DNA from: APNM01 sp040361335
GTDB lineage: Bacteria; Pseudomonadota; Gammaproteobacteria; Nevskiales; Salinisphaeraceae
DNA length: 26,023 bases
Assembly (NCBI RefSeq): GCF_040361335.1
Contig: NZ_APNM01000023.1
Location: forward strand, 1 to 26,023
Direction: 5' to 3'
The position numbers and the translations under genes are program-made. Below the pieces are notes generated by a model. It saw only the letters and a list, made by a program, of their open reading frames with translations, searched no databases and was not told where the DNA came from. Shown here one piece after another: positions 6,727-15,148 of this stretch. The first letter of the stretch is position 1. Each line of letters starts with the position of its first letter.

Positions 6727-8799
6727 ATGGACTGGCGACTGAAGACTCTCGGCCCGGCGGTTTTACTGCTCGGCTCGATCGGCGCCGCCGGCGCGCAGGA
6801 GACGCCGCGGGACGGCGACACGGCGACCGCCACCACGCCGCTGGACGCGGTGACGATCACGGCGACCCGCAACCCCATCGAGGCCTTCGTGTATCCGGGC
6901 ATGGTCACCGTGATCGGCCCGGAGGACATCGCGACGGAACAGGGGTCCACCCCGGACGACCTGCTGCGCTCGGTGCCCAACGTGGAGTTCACCGGCGGCC
7001 CGCGGCGCACCGGCGAGGTGCCCAGCATCCGCGGCTTCACGGGCCCGGACGTGGTGGTGACGCTCGACGGCGCCCGCCAGAACTTCCAGTCCGGCCACGA
7101 CGGCCGCTTCTTCGTCGATCCCAGCCTGCTGCGCGAAGTCGAGGTGCTGCGCGGCCCGGCCTCGGCCCTGTACGGCAGCGGCGGCACCGGCGGCGTGATC
7201 GCGCTGCGCACCGTGCGCGCCGCCGACTTCCTGGCCCCGGACGAGACCCTGGGCGGCCATCTCGCCGCCGGTTTCCATAGCGGCAACGACGAATCCGTGG
7301 GCATCGCCACGGTCTACGGCCGGCCGGCGGCGGGCCTGGACCTGCTCGGCAGCATCACCCGGCGCGAGTCCGACGAGATCGAGCTGGGCGACGGCAGCAA
7401 GCTGGACCGCAACGACGAAGACCTGCTCTCGGGCCTGTTCAAGGCCGGCTGGGCCCCGGCCGAGGGCCACCGTCTGGAAGCCTCGTTCCAGCGTTTCGAC
7501 AACGAGACCACCGAACCCAACAACGGCCAGGGCGCGGGCGACGACAACCTGGTGGACAAGCAGGTCACCGCGGACAACTGGCGCCTGGCCCATGACTACG
7601 CCGGCCCCGGCAATCCCTGGATCGACCTGAGCACCACGCTCTACCGCACGGTGACCGAGGTCGACGAGCGGCGCCTGGACGGCAACGGCAACGGCCCCGC
7701 CGGCGAGCGCCTGCGGCGCGAGATCGAGACCACCGGCCTGCGCCTGGAGAACCGTTCCGCGCTGGCCGGCGGCGATCTCCTGCTGACCTACGGTGTCGAA
7801 GCCTACCGCGACGAGCAGGACGGCGAGGACGCCTCCGGCACCCGCGAGAGCGTGCCGGATGCCGAGACCGACTTCGGCGCCGTGTTCGCCCAGGCGGAAT
7901 GGCGCGTCGCGCGGCCCTTCGGCGCCCCGGGCGAACTGCTGGTGGTGCCCGGCGTGCGTTTCGACCGTTACGAATCCTCCAGCGCGATCGCCGACGACAA
8001 CGACGACGAGGAGGTCTCGCCGCGGCTGGGCCTGAGCTACCTGCCCACCGGCTGGTCGATGCTGTTCGTGAACGTGGCCGACGCCTTCCGCGCGCCCACC
8101 GTCAACGAGCTCTACACCAGCGGCGTGCACTTCGAGATTCAGACGCCCGTCGGCACCAGCGTCAATCGCTTCGTCCCGAACCCGGATCTGGACCCGCAGC
8201 GCACCTCGACGGTGGAGTTCGGCGCCGGCCTGGACTTCCGCGACGTGTTCGCCCGCGCCGACCGCCTGCGGCTGAAGGCCTCCCGCTTCAAGATCGACGG
8301 CGACGACTTCATCGACCTGGATGTGGACCAACCACCGCCACCCGCCGACGGCACCACCCGCTCCTACAACGTGCCCGAGGCCGAACTCAGCGGCTACGAG
8401 GCCGAGGCCGCCTACGCCGCCGGCCGCCTGCGGCTGGTGCTGGGTGCCTCGACCCTGGACGGCAACGACAAGCGCACCGGCGAACCGCTGGGCATCCTCA
8501 CGCCGCCGCAGTTCACGCTGGACGCCGCCTGGCGCCTGCCCGCGCTCGACGCCCTGGTGGGCTGGCGCATGCTGGCCGCCGACGACTTCGACAACACCGA
8601 CGAAGAGGCCGAGGAACGCCCGGGTTACGCCGTCCACGACCTGTACGCCGCCTGGACGCCGGACAGCGAACGGCTGGCCGGGCTGCGCATCGACGTGGGC
8701 GTGAACAACGTCTTCGACAAGGCCTATTCGCGGGTCTACACGGACGCCCTGGAAATGGGGCGCGACCTCCGCACCCGCGTGAGCTACCGGTTCGACTGA
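6727..8799 (+). CDS. TonB-dependent hemin/hemoprotein outer-membrane receptor, 690 aa
   Basis: A signal peptide (residues 1-23, ending GAAGAQE) is followed by a plug domain (about 35-155, containing VTITATRNP, SIRGF and a V-x-R-G-P-x-S-A-L-Y-G-S-G-G-T-G-G-V motif) and a beta-barrel ending in the terminal strand TRVSYRF. The barrel carries the haem-receptor signature FRAP (454-457) and NPDL (485-488) with H468 between them, the arrangement of HmuR/HemR/HutA-type receptors. It should bind haem or haem proteins and move haem to the periplasm using TonB energy. ATG 6727 has AAGGGGG 7 nt upstream. Its stop overlaps the hmuT start by 1 nt (TGATG). Confidence 0.9.
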   Translation: MDWRLKTLGPAVLLLGSIGAAGAQETPRDGDTATATTPLDAVTITATRNPIEAFVYPGMVTVIGPEDIATEQGSTPDDLLRSVPNVEFTGGPRRTGEVPSIRGFTGPDVVVTLDGARQNFQSGHDGRFFVDPSLLREVEVLRGPASALYGSGGTGGVIALRTVRAADFLAPDETLGGHLAAGFHSGNDESVGIATVYGRPAAGLDLLGSITRRESDEIELGDGSKLDRNDEDLLSGLFKAGWAPAEGHRLEASFQRFDNETTEPNNGQGAGDDNLVDKQVTADNWRLAHDYAGPGNPWIDLSTTLYRTVTEVDERRLDGNGNGPAGERLRREIETTGLRLENRSALAGGDLLLTYGVEAYRDEQDGEDASGTRESVPDAETDFGAVFAQAEWRVARPFGAPGELLVVPGVRFDRYESSSAIADDNDDEEVSPRLGLSYLPTGWSMLFVNVADAFRAPTVNELYTSGVHFEIQTPVGTSVNRFVPNPDLDPQRTSTVEFGAGLDFRDVFARADRLRLKASRFKIDGDDFIDLDVDQPPPPADGTTRSYNVPEAELSGYEAEAAYAAGRLRLVLGASTLDGNDKRTGEPLGILTPPQFTLDAAWRLPALDALVGWRMLAADDFDNTDEEAEERPGYAVHDLYAAWTPDSERLAGLRIDVGVNNVFDKAYSRVYTDALEMGRDLRTRVSYRFD

Positions 8800-9704
8800 T
8801 GGCCCACCGTCCCATGCGATATCCGAACCGACGCAACCGCACCCGTTGGATAACCTCCGCCTGGCTGCTGCTGGCCGCGTTCCTGGCGGGGCCGGCGGCC
8901 GCCGAAACGCCGGCACGCATCGTGTCCGTGGGCGGCGCGGTGACCGAAATCCTGTTCGAGCTGGGGCTGGGCGACCGGCTGGTGGCGGTGGACAGTACCA
9001 GCCAGCATCCCCCGGCCGCCCGCGAGCTGCCGGACGTGGGCTACATGCGCCGGCTCGCGGCCGAGCCGATCGTGGCCCTGGACCCCGACCTGGTGCTGGC
9101 GATCGAGGACAGCGGGCCGCCCGCCGTGCTGCGCCAGATCCGCGAGGCGGGCGTGCGGATCGTGACGGTCGCCGACGACCCCTCGCCAGCGGGTGTGCTC
9201 GCCAAGGTCCGCGCCGTGGCCGGGGCCGTGGACCGGCCCGGGGCCGGCCAGCGGCTGGCCGAACGGATCGCGGCGGACTTCGCGGCGGCGAGCGAGCGGG
9301 TGGCCGCCTACGAGGACCGCCCCCGGGTGCTGTTCCTGATGTCGGCCGGCAACGGCCCGCCCCTGGCCGCCGGCCGCGACACCGCCGCCGCCAACATCAT
9401 AGAACTGGCCGGTGGCCGCAACGCCATGACCGGCTTCGCCGAATACCGGCCGATCACGCCCGAGGCGACGGTGGCGGCCGAACCGGAGGTCGTGCTGGTG
9501 GGCGACCGCACGCTGGCCGCGCTGGGCGGCGCGGCGGCGCTGCGCCGACACCCGGCGATCGCGGCCACGCCGGCCGGACAGGCGGGCCGCATCGTCGCCA
9601 TGGACATGCTGCTCCTGCTGGGCTTCGGGCCGCGTACCCCGCAGGCCGTGCGCGAACTGGCCGCCGCACTGCACCCGGACACCGCGCCGGCGGACGCGCC
9701 TTGA
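8799..9704 (+). CDS. hmuT: Hemin ABC transporter periplasmic binding protein HmuT, 301 aa
   Basis: A positively charged N-terminus and hydrophobic stretch (residues 17-34, AAA-ET cleavage) form a signal peptide. The mature protein starts ARIVSVGGAVTEILFELGLGDRLVAVDSTS and contains LPDVGYMR, the hemin-binding HmuT/ShuT pattern, in a class III solute-binding fold with two lobes joined by a long helix. It carries haem from the receptor to HmuUV. The ATG at 8799 overlaps the receptor stop; an internal ATG at 8814 is also possible. A B12-binding BtuF identity is less likely because of the haem-receptor and haem-oxygenase neighbours. Confidence 0.88.
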   Translation: MAHRPMRYPNRRNRTRWITSAWLLLAAFLAGPAAAETPARIVSVGGAVTEILFELGLGDRLVAVDSTSQHPPAARELPDVGYMRRLAAEPIVALDPDLVLAIEDSGPPAVLRQIREAGVRIVTVADDPSPAGVLAKVRAVAGAVDRPGAGQRLAERIAADFAAASERVAAYEDRPRVLFLMSAGNGPPLAAGRDTAAANIIELAGGRNAMTGFAEYRPITPEATVAAEPEVVLVGDRTLAALGGAAALRRHPAIAATPAGQAGRIVAMDMLLLLGFGPRTPQAVRELAAALHPDTAPADAP

Positions 9705-10789
9705 GCGTGGCCGCGGCCGACCTGTTCGCCCTGGAGCGGCGCCGGGTACGGCGCGGCGCCGCGGCGCTCGCCGGACTCGGGCTGGCCCTGACCGCGCTGC
9801 TGCTGGCCGGGCTCGGCCACGGCGCGGTCGCGATCGCGCCGCTGCAGAGCGTCGCCATCCTGGCGGATGCCGTCGGCCTGCCGGCACCGGCCCCGTTCGA
9901 GCCGGTGCAGCGCACCGTGCTCCTGTCCATCCGCCTGCCGCGGGTCGTTCTCGGCCTGCTGGCCGGCGCCAGCCTGGCGGTGGCCGGCGCCGCGCTACAG
10001 GGGCTGTTCCGCAACCCGCTGGCCGATCCGGGTCTGATCGGGGTCTCCAGCGGCGCGGGCCTGGCGGCGGCCGCGGCCATCGTCTTCGGGGCCCCGGCGG
10101 CGGCGCTGCTGCCGGCGGCCCTGGCCGGTTTCTTCCTGCCGCTGGCGGCCTTCGCCGGCGGCCTGGCGGCCACCCTGGTCGTCTACCGCATCGCCACCCG
10201 CGACGGCCGCACCCAGGTCGCGACCCTGCTGCTGGCGGGCGTGGCCCTGAACGCGATCGCCAACGCCGGTCTGGGCCTGCTGATCTTCATGAGCGACGAG
10301 CAGGAGCTGCGCGACCTCAACTTCTGGCTGCTCGGCAGCCTCGGCGGCAACACTTGGCGCGACCTCTTGCCGGTGGCGCCGTTCGTGATCCTGCCCACCC
10401 TGTTGCTGACCCTGCTGGCGCGCCCCCTGAACGCGCTGCTGCTGGGCGAGACCGAGGCCGGGCACCTGGGTTTCGCGGTGGAGCGGCTCAAGCGCGGCAT
10501 CGTGGTCCTGGTGGCGCTGGCGGTGGGCGCTTCGGTGGCCCTGACCGGGATCATCGGTTTCATCGGCCTGGTGGTGCCGCACCTGGTGCGGCTGGCCCTG
10601 GGGCCCGATCATCGGCTGCTGCTGCCGGCCTCGGTGCTGCTGGGAGCCGCGCTGATGCTGGGCGCCGACCTGCTGGCGCGCACACTGGTGCTGCCGGCGG
10701 AGCTGCCGATCGGCATCCTCACGAGCTGCGTGGGCGGGCCGTTCTTCCTGTGGCTGCTGGTGCGGCGACGCGACGGGGGCCTGTGGTGA
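9701..10789 (+). CDS. hmuU: Hemin ABC transporter permease HmuU (FecCD family), 362 aa
   Basis: This is a polytopic protein with about ten TM segments and the FecCD/BtuC motifs RLPRVVLGLLAGASLAVAG, LFRNPLADPGLIGVSSGA, NFWLLGSL and GFIGLVVPHLVR; the last includes the loop contacting the ATPase. It forms the inner-membrane channel for haem with HmuV. The likely start is TTG 9701, whose bases overlap the hmuT TGA (TTGA); GTG 9707 is the alternative. It ends with a 4-nt overlap (GTGA) into hmuV. Confidence 0.9.
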   Translation: MSVAAADLFALERRRVRRGAAALAGLGLALTALLLAGLGHGAVAIAPLQSVAILADAVGLPAPAPFEPVQRTVLLSIRLPRVVLGLLAGASLAVAGAALQGLFRNPLADPGLIGVSSGAGLAAAAAIVFGAPAAALLPAALAGFFLPLAAFAGGLAATLVVYRIATRDGRTQVATLLLAGVALNAIANAGLGLLIFMSDEQELRDLNFWLLGSLGGNTWRDLLPVAPFVILPTLLLTLLARPLNALLLGETEAGHLGFAVERLKRGIVVLVALAVGASVALTGIIGFIGLVVPHLVRLALGPDHRLLLPASVLLGAALMLGADLLARTLVLPAELPIGILTSCVGGPFFLWLLVRRRDGGLW

Positions 10790-11625
10790 CCCTGGCGGCC
10801 GACATGGTCCACGCCGCGCGCGGCGGCCGGCCGGTGCTGCGCGCCGCGTCGCTGGCGGTGGCGCCCGGCGAACTGGTGGCGGTGATCGGCCCCAACGGCG
10901 CCGGCAAGTCGACACTGCTGGACATCCTCACCGGCAGCCGGCGGCCCGATCGCGGCACCGTCACCCTGGACGGCCGCCCCCTGGCGGACTGGCCACGCCC
11001 GGCGCTGGCCCGACGACGCGCCGTGCTGCCGCAGGCCTCGACCCTGGATTTCCCGTTCCCGGTGCTCGACGTGGTCCTGCTCGGCCGCAGCCCGCACGCG
11101 GGCGGCGGCGACCGGGCGCGCGACCTGCGGGTCGCCGCCGCGGCCCTGCGCGCCACCGGCCTGCAAGGCCTCGCCCATCGGCGCTACACGACGCTGTCCG
11201 GCGGCGAGCGCCAGCGCGCGCAGCTCGCCCGCGCCCTGGCCCAGATCTGGCCGGCGGACGACGACCCGTCCCCGGCCTACCTGTTGCTGGACGAGCCCAC
11301 CAACAACCTCGACCTGGCCCACCAGCACGAACTGCTGGCCGCCGCCCGCGAGCTGACCGGACGCGGGGTGGGCGTGCTGGCGATCCTGCACGATCCCAAT
11401 CTGGCGGCCCAGTATGCCGACCGCCTGGCGATCCTGGCCGGTGGCACCGTGGCCGCGAGCGGGCCGCCCGCCGCGATCCTCGACGCCGGCACCCTGGCCG
11501 AGACCTTCGGCGTCGAGGCTGAGATACTGACGCACCCGCGCACCGGCCGGCCGGTGGTCCTGTCCACCGGCCGCGCGACGGCCGGCACCGACCGACAACA
11601 CCCGACGATGGAGACCCCCCGATGA
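10786..11625 (+). CDS. hmuV: Hemin ABC transporter ATP-binding protein HmuV, 279 aa
   Basis: This is an ABC ATPase with Walker A GPNGAGKST (35-43), Q-loop LPQAST (81-86), signature LSGGE (137-141), Walker B YLLLDE (165-170) and H-loop ILHD. The ALAQIWPADDDPSPAYLLLDEPT insert between signature and Walker B is the HmuV variety of FecE-type ATPases. It powers haem import through HmuU. Translation starts at GTG 10786, overlapping the hmuU stop; a second GTG immediately upstream is in frame. Its TGA overlaps the ATG of the next gene (ATGA). Confidence 0.9.
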   Translation: MTLAADMVHAARGGRPVLRAASLAVAPGELVAVIGPNGAGKSTLLDILTGSRRPDRGTVTLDGRPLADWPRPALARRRAVLPQASTLDFPFPVLDVVLLGRSPHAGGGDRARDLRVAAAALRATGLQGLAHRRYTTLSGGERQRAQLARALAQIWPADDDPSPAYLLLDEPTNNLDLAHQHELLAAARELTGRGVGVLAILHDPNLAAQYADRLAILAGGTVAASGPPAAILDAGTLAETFGVEAEILTHPRTGRPVVLSTGRATAGTDRQHPTMETPR

Positions 11626-11939
11626 GCCAGTTCATCGCCATGAACCGTTTCCGCATCCGCCACGGCTGCGAGGCGGAATTCGAACGCGTCTGGAAGGAAC
11701 GCGACGTCCGCCTGCGGGAATCGCCGGGCTTCGTGGAATTCCACCTGCTGCGAGGCCCCGAGCACGAGGACCACACGCTCTACATCTCGCACACCATCTG
11801 GGCCAGCCGCGAGGACTTCGAGGCCTGGACCAAATCGGAGGCCTTCAAGGCCGCGCACCGCGGCGCCGGCGAGCGCAAGCATCTGTATCTGGGCGGCCCG
11901 CAGTTCGAGGGGTGCGAGGTGGTCCAAGAGGTAAAATAA
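11622..11939 (+). CDS. Antibiotic-biosynthesis-monooxygenase-fold haem oxygenase (HmuQ/IsdG-like), 105 aa
   Basis: This ferredoxin-like ABM protein opens with FIAMNRFRIRHGCEAEFERVW and contains GFVEFHLLRGPE, HTLYISHTIWASREDFEAWTKSEAFKAAHR and EVVQEV. This is the pattern of the small IsdG-family haem-degrading enzymes (HmuQ/HmuD of rhizobia) that bind haem through a His in the long helix, open the porphyrin and release iron. It is the last gene of the operon, overlaps hmuV by 4 nt and has GGAG upstream, so it completes a capture-import-degradation pathway. Haem degradation is inferred from family and context; general ABM proteins have other substrates. Confidence 0.85.
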   Translation: MSQFIAMNRFRIRHGCEAEFERVWKERDVRLRESPGFVEFHLLRGPEHEDHTLYISHTIWASREDFEAWTKSEAFKAAHRGAGERKHLYLGGPQFEGCEVVQEVK

Positions 11940-12023
11940 GCCCGGATCACGCGCGATCCGCCCGACACACGCACTTCTTGCTAATCTTGTCGAGAGACAA
12001 CACATCGTCGGGCGCGACGGATC

Positions 12024-13295
12024 ATGGCGCAGGACAGCCCTCTGCCCGGGCTAGTGGAGGCGGGCGGCATCGACATCTGGATGTTGTGGCTCAAGGTCAT
12101 GGCTACCGGCGCCTCCACGTCCCTACTGATCCTGCTCGCGGTCTTCGCCGCCTCGCTCTACCGCCACCGGGACGAGGCGGCGCCGGTGGCCCTGCATTTC
12201 ATGCTGGTCAATCTGTTCGCCACCCTCTACGTCGCGGCGGACACGCTGGTACGCGTGAATGTCGTGCTCGACCGTGCCGACACCGCCGTGCTGCCCTATC
12301 GCCTGTCCCTGGCCGCCGTGGCACTGGCGGTGGGCGCCTACGTGAACCTGTACCGGGCCCTGGCGCGGCGGCGCGCCGGCCGGCTGCCGCGCCTGCTGAT
12401 CACCTATCTCGTCGCCACCCTGCTGGCCGCGTCGATATGGATCGACCATCCCGGCCTGATCCTCGCCAGCGACCGCATGATCGCGGCCGGCGGCACCGTA
12501 TTCGCCGACTACGGCGCCGCCGCGCCGTTTTTCTTCGGTCTGTGCCTCGCGACGTTCGCCGTCATCTCGTACCGCATCCTGCGTCTGGCCGCCCGCATCG
12601 AGAACGGCCCCGCCTGGGGCCTGACAGTATTCGGATTCGCGGTGTTCTTCCTGGCCGGTCTACACGATGCGCTGCGCGAACTGGGGTTCGGGATGCTGCC
12701 GCTGGACACCCTGACCCTGGGCTGCACCGGCTTCCAGATCGGCGCCTTCGCCGTGATGGCGATGCATTATTCGCGCACCCTCGGCGAACGCGCCCGACAG
12801 GGCGTACAACTGCGGCGGCTCACCGACGAGGTCACGCGCGACCCCCTATCCGGCCTGTTCAACCGCGCCTACCTGGAGACCCGACTGGACCGGCAGGGCG
12901 ACGACGCGCGCGGCGGCCTGCTGTTCATCGACCTGGATCATTTCAAGGGCATCAACGACCGCCACGGTCACTGGTACGGCGACCGTCTGATCCAGGTCGC
13001 CGCCGAACGGATCCGCGCCAACATCCGGGAAGCCGACATCGCCTGTCGCTGGGGCGGCGACGAGTTCGTGGTCTACCTCGCCGACGTGGATACGGAGACG
13101 GCACACCCGCTGGTCAACCGCCTCGCCTCCGCCCTGAGCGGCATGGGCATCGACGACCTGCCGGACATCGAGCTACGCGCGAGCATGGGCTTCGCCGAAC
13201 TCGCCGACGACGACTGGCGCACCACCCTGGATCGGGCCGACCAGGCGCTCTACGAGGCCAAGCGGGCGGGGCGGAACCGGTTGTGGATCGCTTAG
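12024..13295 (+). CDS. Membrane-bound diguanylate cyclase (GGDEF), 423 aa
   Basis: The N-terminal half has about seven hydrophobic helices (between residues 25 and 255), probably an integral-membrane sensor. The C-terminal half is a GGDEF domain with DPLSGLFNRAYLE, FIDLDHFKGINDRHGHWYGD and the active site GGDEF at 344-348. An intact RxxD inhibitory site (READ, 335-338) lies five residues before it, the spacing used for product inhibition by c-di-GMP. The protein should make c-di-GMP from two GTP. ATG 12024 lies after an 84-bp gap from the haem operon. That gap holds small hairpins (11943-11960 and 11987-12000) that could end the upstream transcript. What it senses is unknown. Confidence 0.9.
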   Translation: MAQDSPLPGLVEAGGIDIWMLWLKVMATGASTSLLILLAVFAASLYRHRDEAAPVALHFMLVNLFATLYVAADTLVRVNVVLDRADTAVLPYRLSLAAVALAVGAYVNLYRALARRRAGRLPRLLITYLVATLLAASIWIDHPGLILASDRMIAAGGTVFADYGAAAPFFFGLCLATFAVISYRILRLAARIENGPAWGLTVFGFAVFFLAGLHDALRELGFGMLPLDTLTLGCTGFQIGAFAVMAMHYSRTLGERARQGVQLRRLTDEVTRDPLSGLFNRAYLETRLDRQGDDARGGLLFIDLDHFKGINDRHGHWYGDRLIQVAAERIRANIREADIACRWGGDEFVVYLADVDTETAHPLVNRLASALSGMGIDDLPDIELRASMGFAELADDDWRTTLDRADQALYEAKRAGRNRLWIA

Positions 13296-13313
13296 AAAGC
13301 ACCGCCACACGCA

Positions 13314-13331
13314 GGTCCATAGACATGGACC
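13314..13331. terminator. Hairpin between convergent genes
   Basis: GGTCCAT and ATGGACC form a perfect 7-bp stem with a 4-nt loop, between the ends of the diguanylate cyclase gene and the convergent lipoprotein gene. No clear T tract follows, so its role as a terminator is only suggested by position. Confidence 0.35.
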
Positions 13332-13365
13332 GCAAGCGACGCCTCTCCCCAAAAGGCAGGAGCGC

Positions 13366-14934
13366 CTATCTATCCACGACTTCGCCCCGCAGGCCGCTCG
13401 CATAGATGCGGCGGCTGGTGCCGTTGTGCTGCTGCCAGCCGACACCGGCGTAGCCCTCGTCGTTGACGAAGACCATGACGTCATCCACGCGACCGTAGGC
13501 CGGGTCCAGGTCATCCCGGAAATCGGTGCTCAGCAACTCGGGCGCGCGCCAGGTATCCGTGGCCTGTTCGTACCGGCTGGCACTGATCTCGTAGCCTTCC
13601 GCGCCCTCCCAGGCGACCAGCGCGTTGCCCCACATGTCCACGTCCACGGACACCGCCAGCGCCTCCACGGAATCGGCGTGGATGCCGGCGGGCGCGCTCC
13701 AGCTCCCGGTCTCGCTGTCGTAACGGCTGTACTGCAGGCGGCTCGTGTAACCCTCGGGGTCGGCCACCTGCGCCGACGGCACGGGATCCTCGATGAACTG
13801 GCGCCAGGCCACCATGACATCGCCGTTGCCATCGATGGCCGCGTCCATTTCAATCACGCGGGCGACGCCGCTTTCCAACAGGGTCGGCTCGGCATCCCAA
13901 CCGTCGACCGCGTCGTAGCGCCGGCCATAGAGGTTCTCGACGGTGCCGTCGTTCTGCAGCCAGAGCACAATGGCGTTGCCGTCACCGTCGATAACGGCGC
14001 GCAGGTTGAACGGCCGGTTCGTGCCTTCGCTCAGACGCATCGGCGAAGTCCACTGGTCGCCGGCGGCATCCGGCGTGTAGATCACGGCACGCACCTGGTC
14101 GTCGATGTCGTACTGATCGCCACCGACATAGCCCTGCTGCACCGTGTACGCCAGCACCATTTGACCGTTCTGGTTGCCGGCCAGCACCGGATTGAGGTGT
14201 CGATGATAGTAGTCGCCCAGCGGACCCGAGCCGGAACCGCTGCCGTTCAGGCCCGTGGGCACGGACCAAGTGTTGGCCTCGGTATCGAAGACACTCAGAT
14301 ACAGGTTGTCGAAGGAGCCATACGAACTGGTCGTGCGCTGCTGCCACACCATGTAGGCATCACCGGTCTGCGGCACGAACAGCGACGGATGGTTCGACTC
14401 GAAACCGCTGCCGCCGCTGACGCTGACATCCCCGGCGGCGCTCCAGTCGCCGTCGGCGGGCCGGTACGCCGAGCGCACGGCGGCATCCGACCCGACCTGG
14501 TCGTTCACCCAGGCCACGATCGCCTTGCCGTCGCTATCCATGCCCACCTGAGGCAACTCGCCCGGATCGGAATCGCCGCATTCCACCAGATCGGCCGCCC
14601 AGCCTTCCCAACTGGTCGTGGTGATCTCGAAATAGGTGGTCGCCGCGCAACTCAAGGGCGCGGTGCCCTCGCGGCGCCAGATCAGGGTGGCGTCGCCGGT
14701 GGCGGCGATCACGCCGTTCACGCGCCCGGCATCGCTCTCGTCGGTATCGATCACGCGCGCGTCGGAGAACCAGTCCCAATCCAGTAGCGGAATCGCCTCG
14801 GGACCGGGTGGCTCGGTCGGCTGATCCGGATCGGAATCCAACCCGTCGAACAGGTCGTTGGAATTGTTGCAGCCGGCGACCAGCAGCGAGGCGAGAAAGG
14901 CCATGGATAGAAACGAGCGCGAGGTCCTGGGCAC
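13366..14934 (-). CDS. Lipoprotein with about eight propeller-like repeats, 522 aa
   Basis: The GTG start at 14934 is fixed by AAGGAGT five to six nt upstream. The N-terminus VPRTSRSFLSMAFLASLLVAGC is a lipoprotein signal with lipobox VAGC (Cys22); the following NNSN lacks an Asp sorting residue, so outer-membrane targeting is likely. The rest contains about eight copies of a repeat centred on G-D/N-A-x-x-x-W-x-Q/N, for example GDATLIWRR, GKAIVAWVN, GDAYMVWQQ, GNAIVLWLQ, GDVMVAWRQ, GNALVAWEG and GYAGVGWQQ, spaced about 50-65 residues. This suggests a seven- or eight-bladed beta-propeller. Ligand and partners are unknown. An FNR-type box lies 93 nt upstream. Confidence 0.75.
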   Translation of the reverse strand: MPRTSRSFLSMAFLASLLVAGCNNSNDLFDGLDSDPDQPTEPPGPEAIPLLDWDWFSDARVIDTDESDAGRVNGVIAATGDATLIWRREGTAPLSCAATTYFEITTTSWEGWAADLVECGDSDPGELPQVGMDSDGKAIVAWVNDQVGSDAAVRSAYRPADGDWSAAGDVSVSGGSGFESNHPSLFVPQTGDAYMVWQQRTTSSYGSFDNLYLSVFDTEANTWSVPTGLNGSGSGSGPLGDYYHRHLNPVLAGNQNGQMVLAYTVQQGYVGGDQYDIDDQVRAVIYTPDAAGDQWTSPMRLSEGTNRPFNLRAVIDGDGNAIVLWLQNDGTVENLYGRRYDAVDGWDAEPTLLESGVARVIEMDAAIDGNGDVMVAWRQFIEDPVPSAQVADPEGYTSRLQYSRYDSETGSWSAPAGIHADSVEALAVSVDVDMWGNALVAWEGAEGYEISASRYEQATDTWRAPELLSTDFRDDLDPAYGRVDDVMVFVNDEGYAGVGWQQHNGTSRRIYASGLRGEVVDR

Positions 14935-15026
14935 GGTTTGACTCCTTGTATCGATACGCCCGCATCGTCGCGACAATGCGGAACAACGGACTGGCTCAAA
15001 GCCTAGATGAATCCGCCGCCTGCGAA

Positions 15027-15040
15027 TTGACATGGATCAA
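15027..15040 (-). promoter_or_regulatory. FNR/ANR-type box, TTGACATGGATCAA
   Basis: TTGAC-N4-ATCAA matches the TTGAT-N4-ATCAA consensus at 9 of 10 positions, with the same single difference as the site at 3860. If it drives the lipoprotein gene with the box at -41.5, transcription would start near 14992 and a weak -10 (TAGGCT, 15005-15000 on the minus strand) is in place. The remainder of 14935-15148 holds no gene. Confidence 0.6.
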
Positions 15041-15148
15041 AGGCGGGCGAGAAAGCCGGCCGGAGGGCGCTCGGACACCAAAACGGATCGGCCGGAATCG
15101 ATGCCGCCGGCGTTGACGAAGCATCGCCGCGGCGCCGAGGACGCTCGT

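Noticed and set aside
6763..8916. 717-codon open frame on the minus strand opposite the TonB receptor
   Set aside because: It has the Gly/Val/His/Gln-rich composition typical of an antisense frame in high-GC DNA, with no domain or ribosome site. The receptor on the other strand is clearly real.
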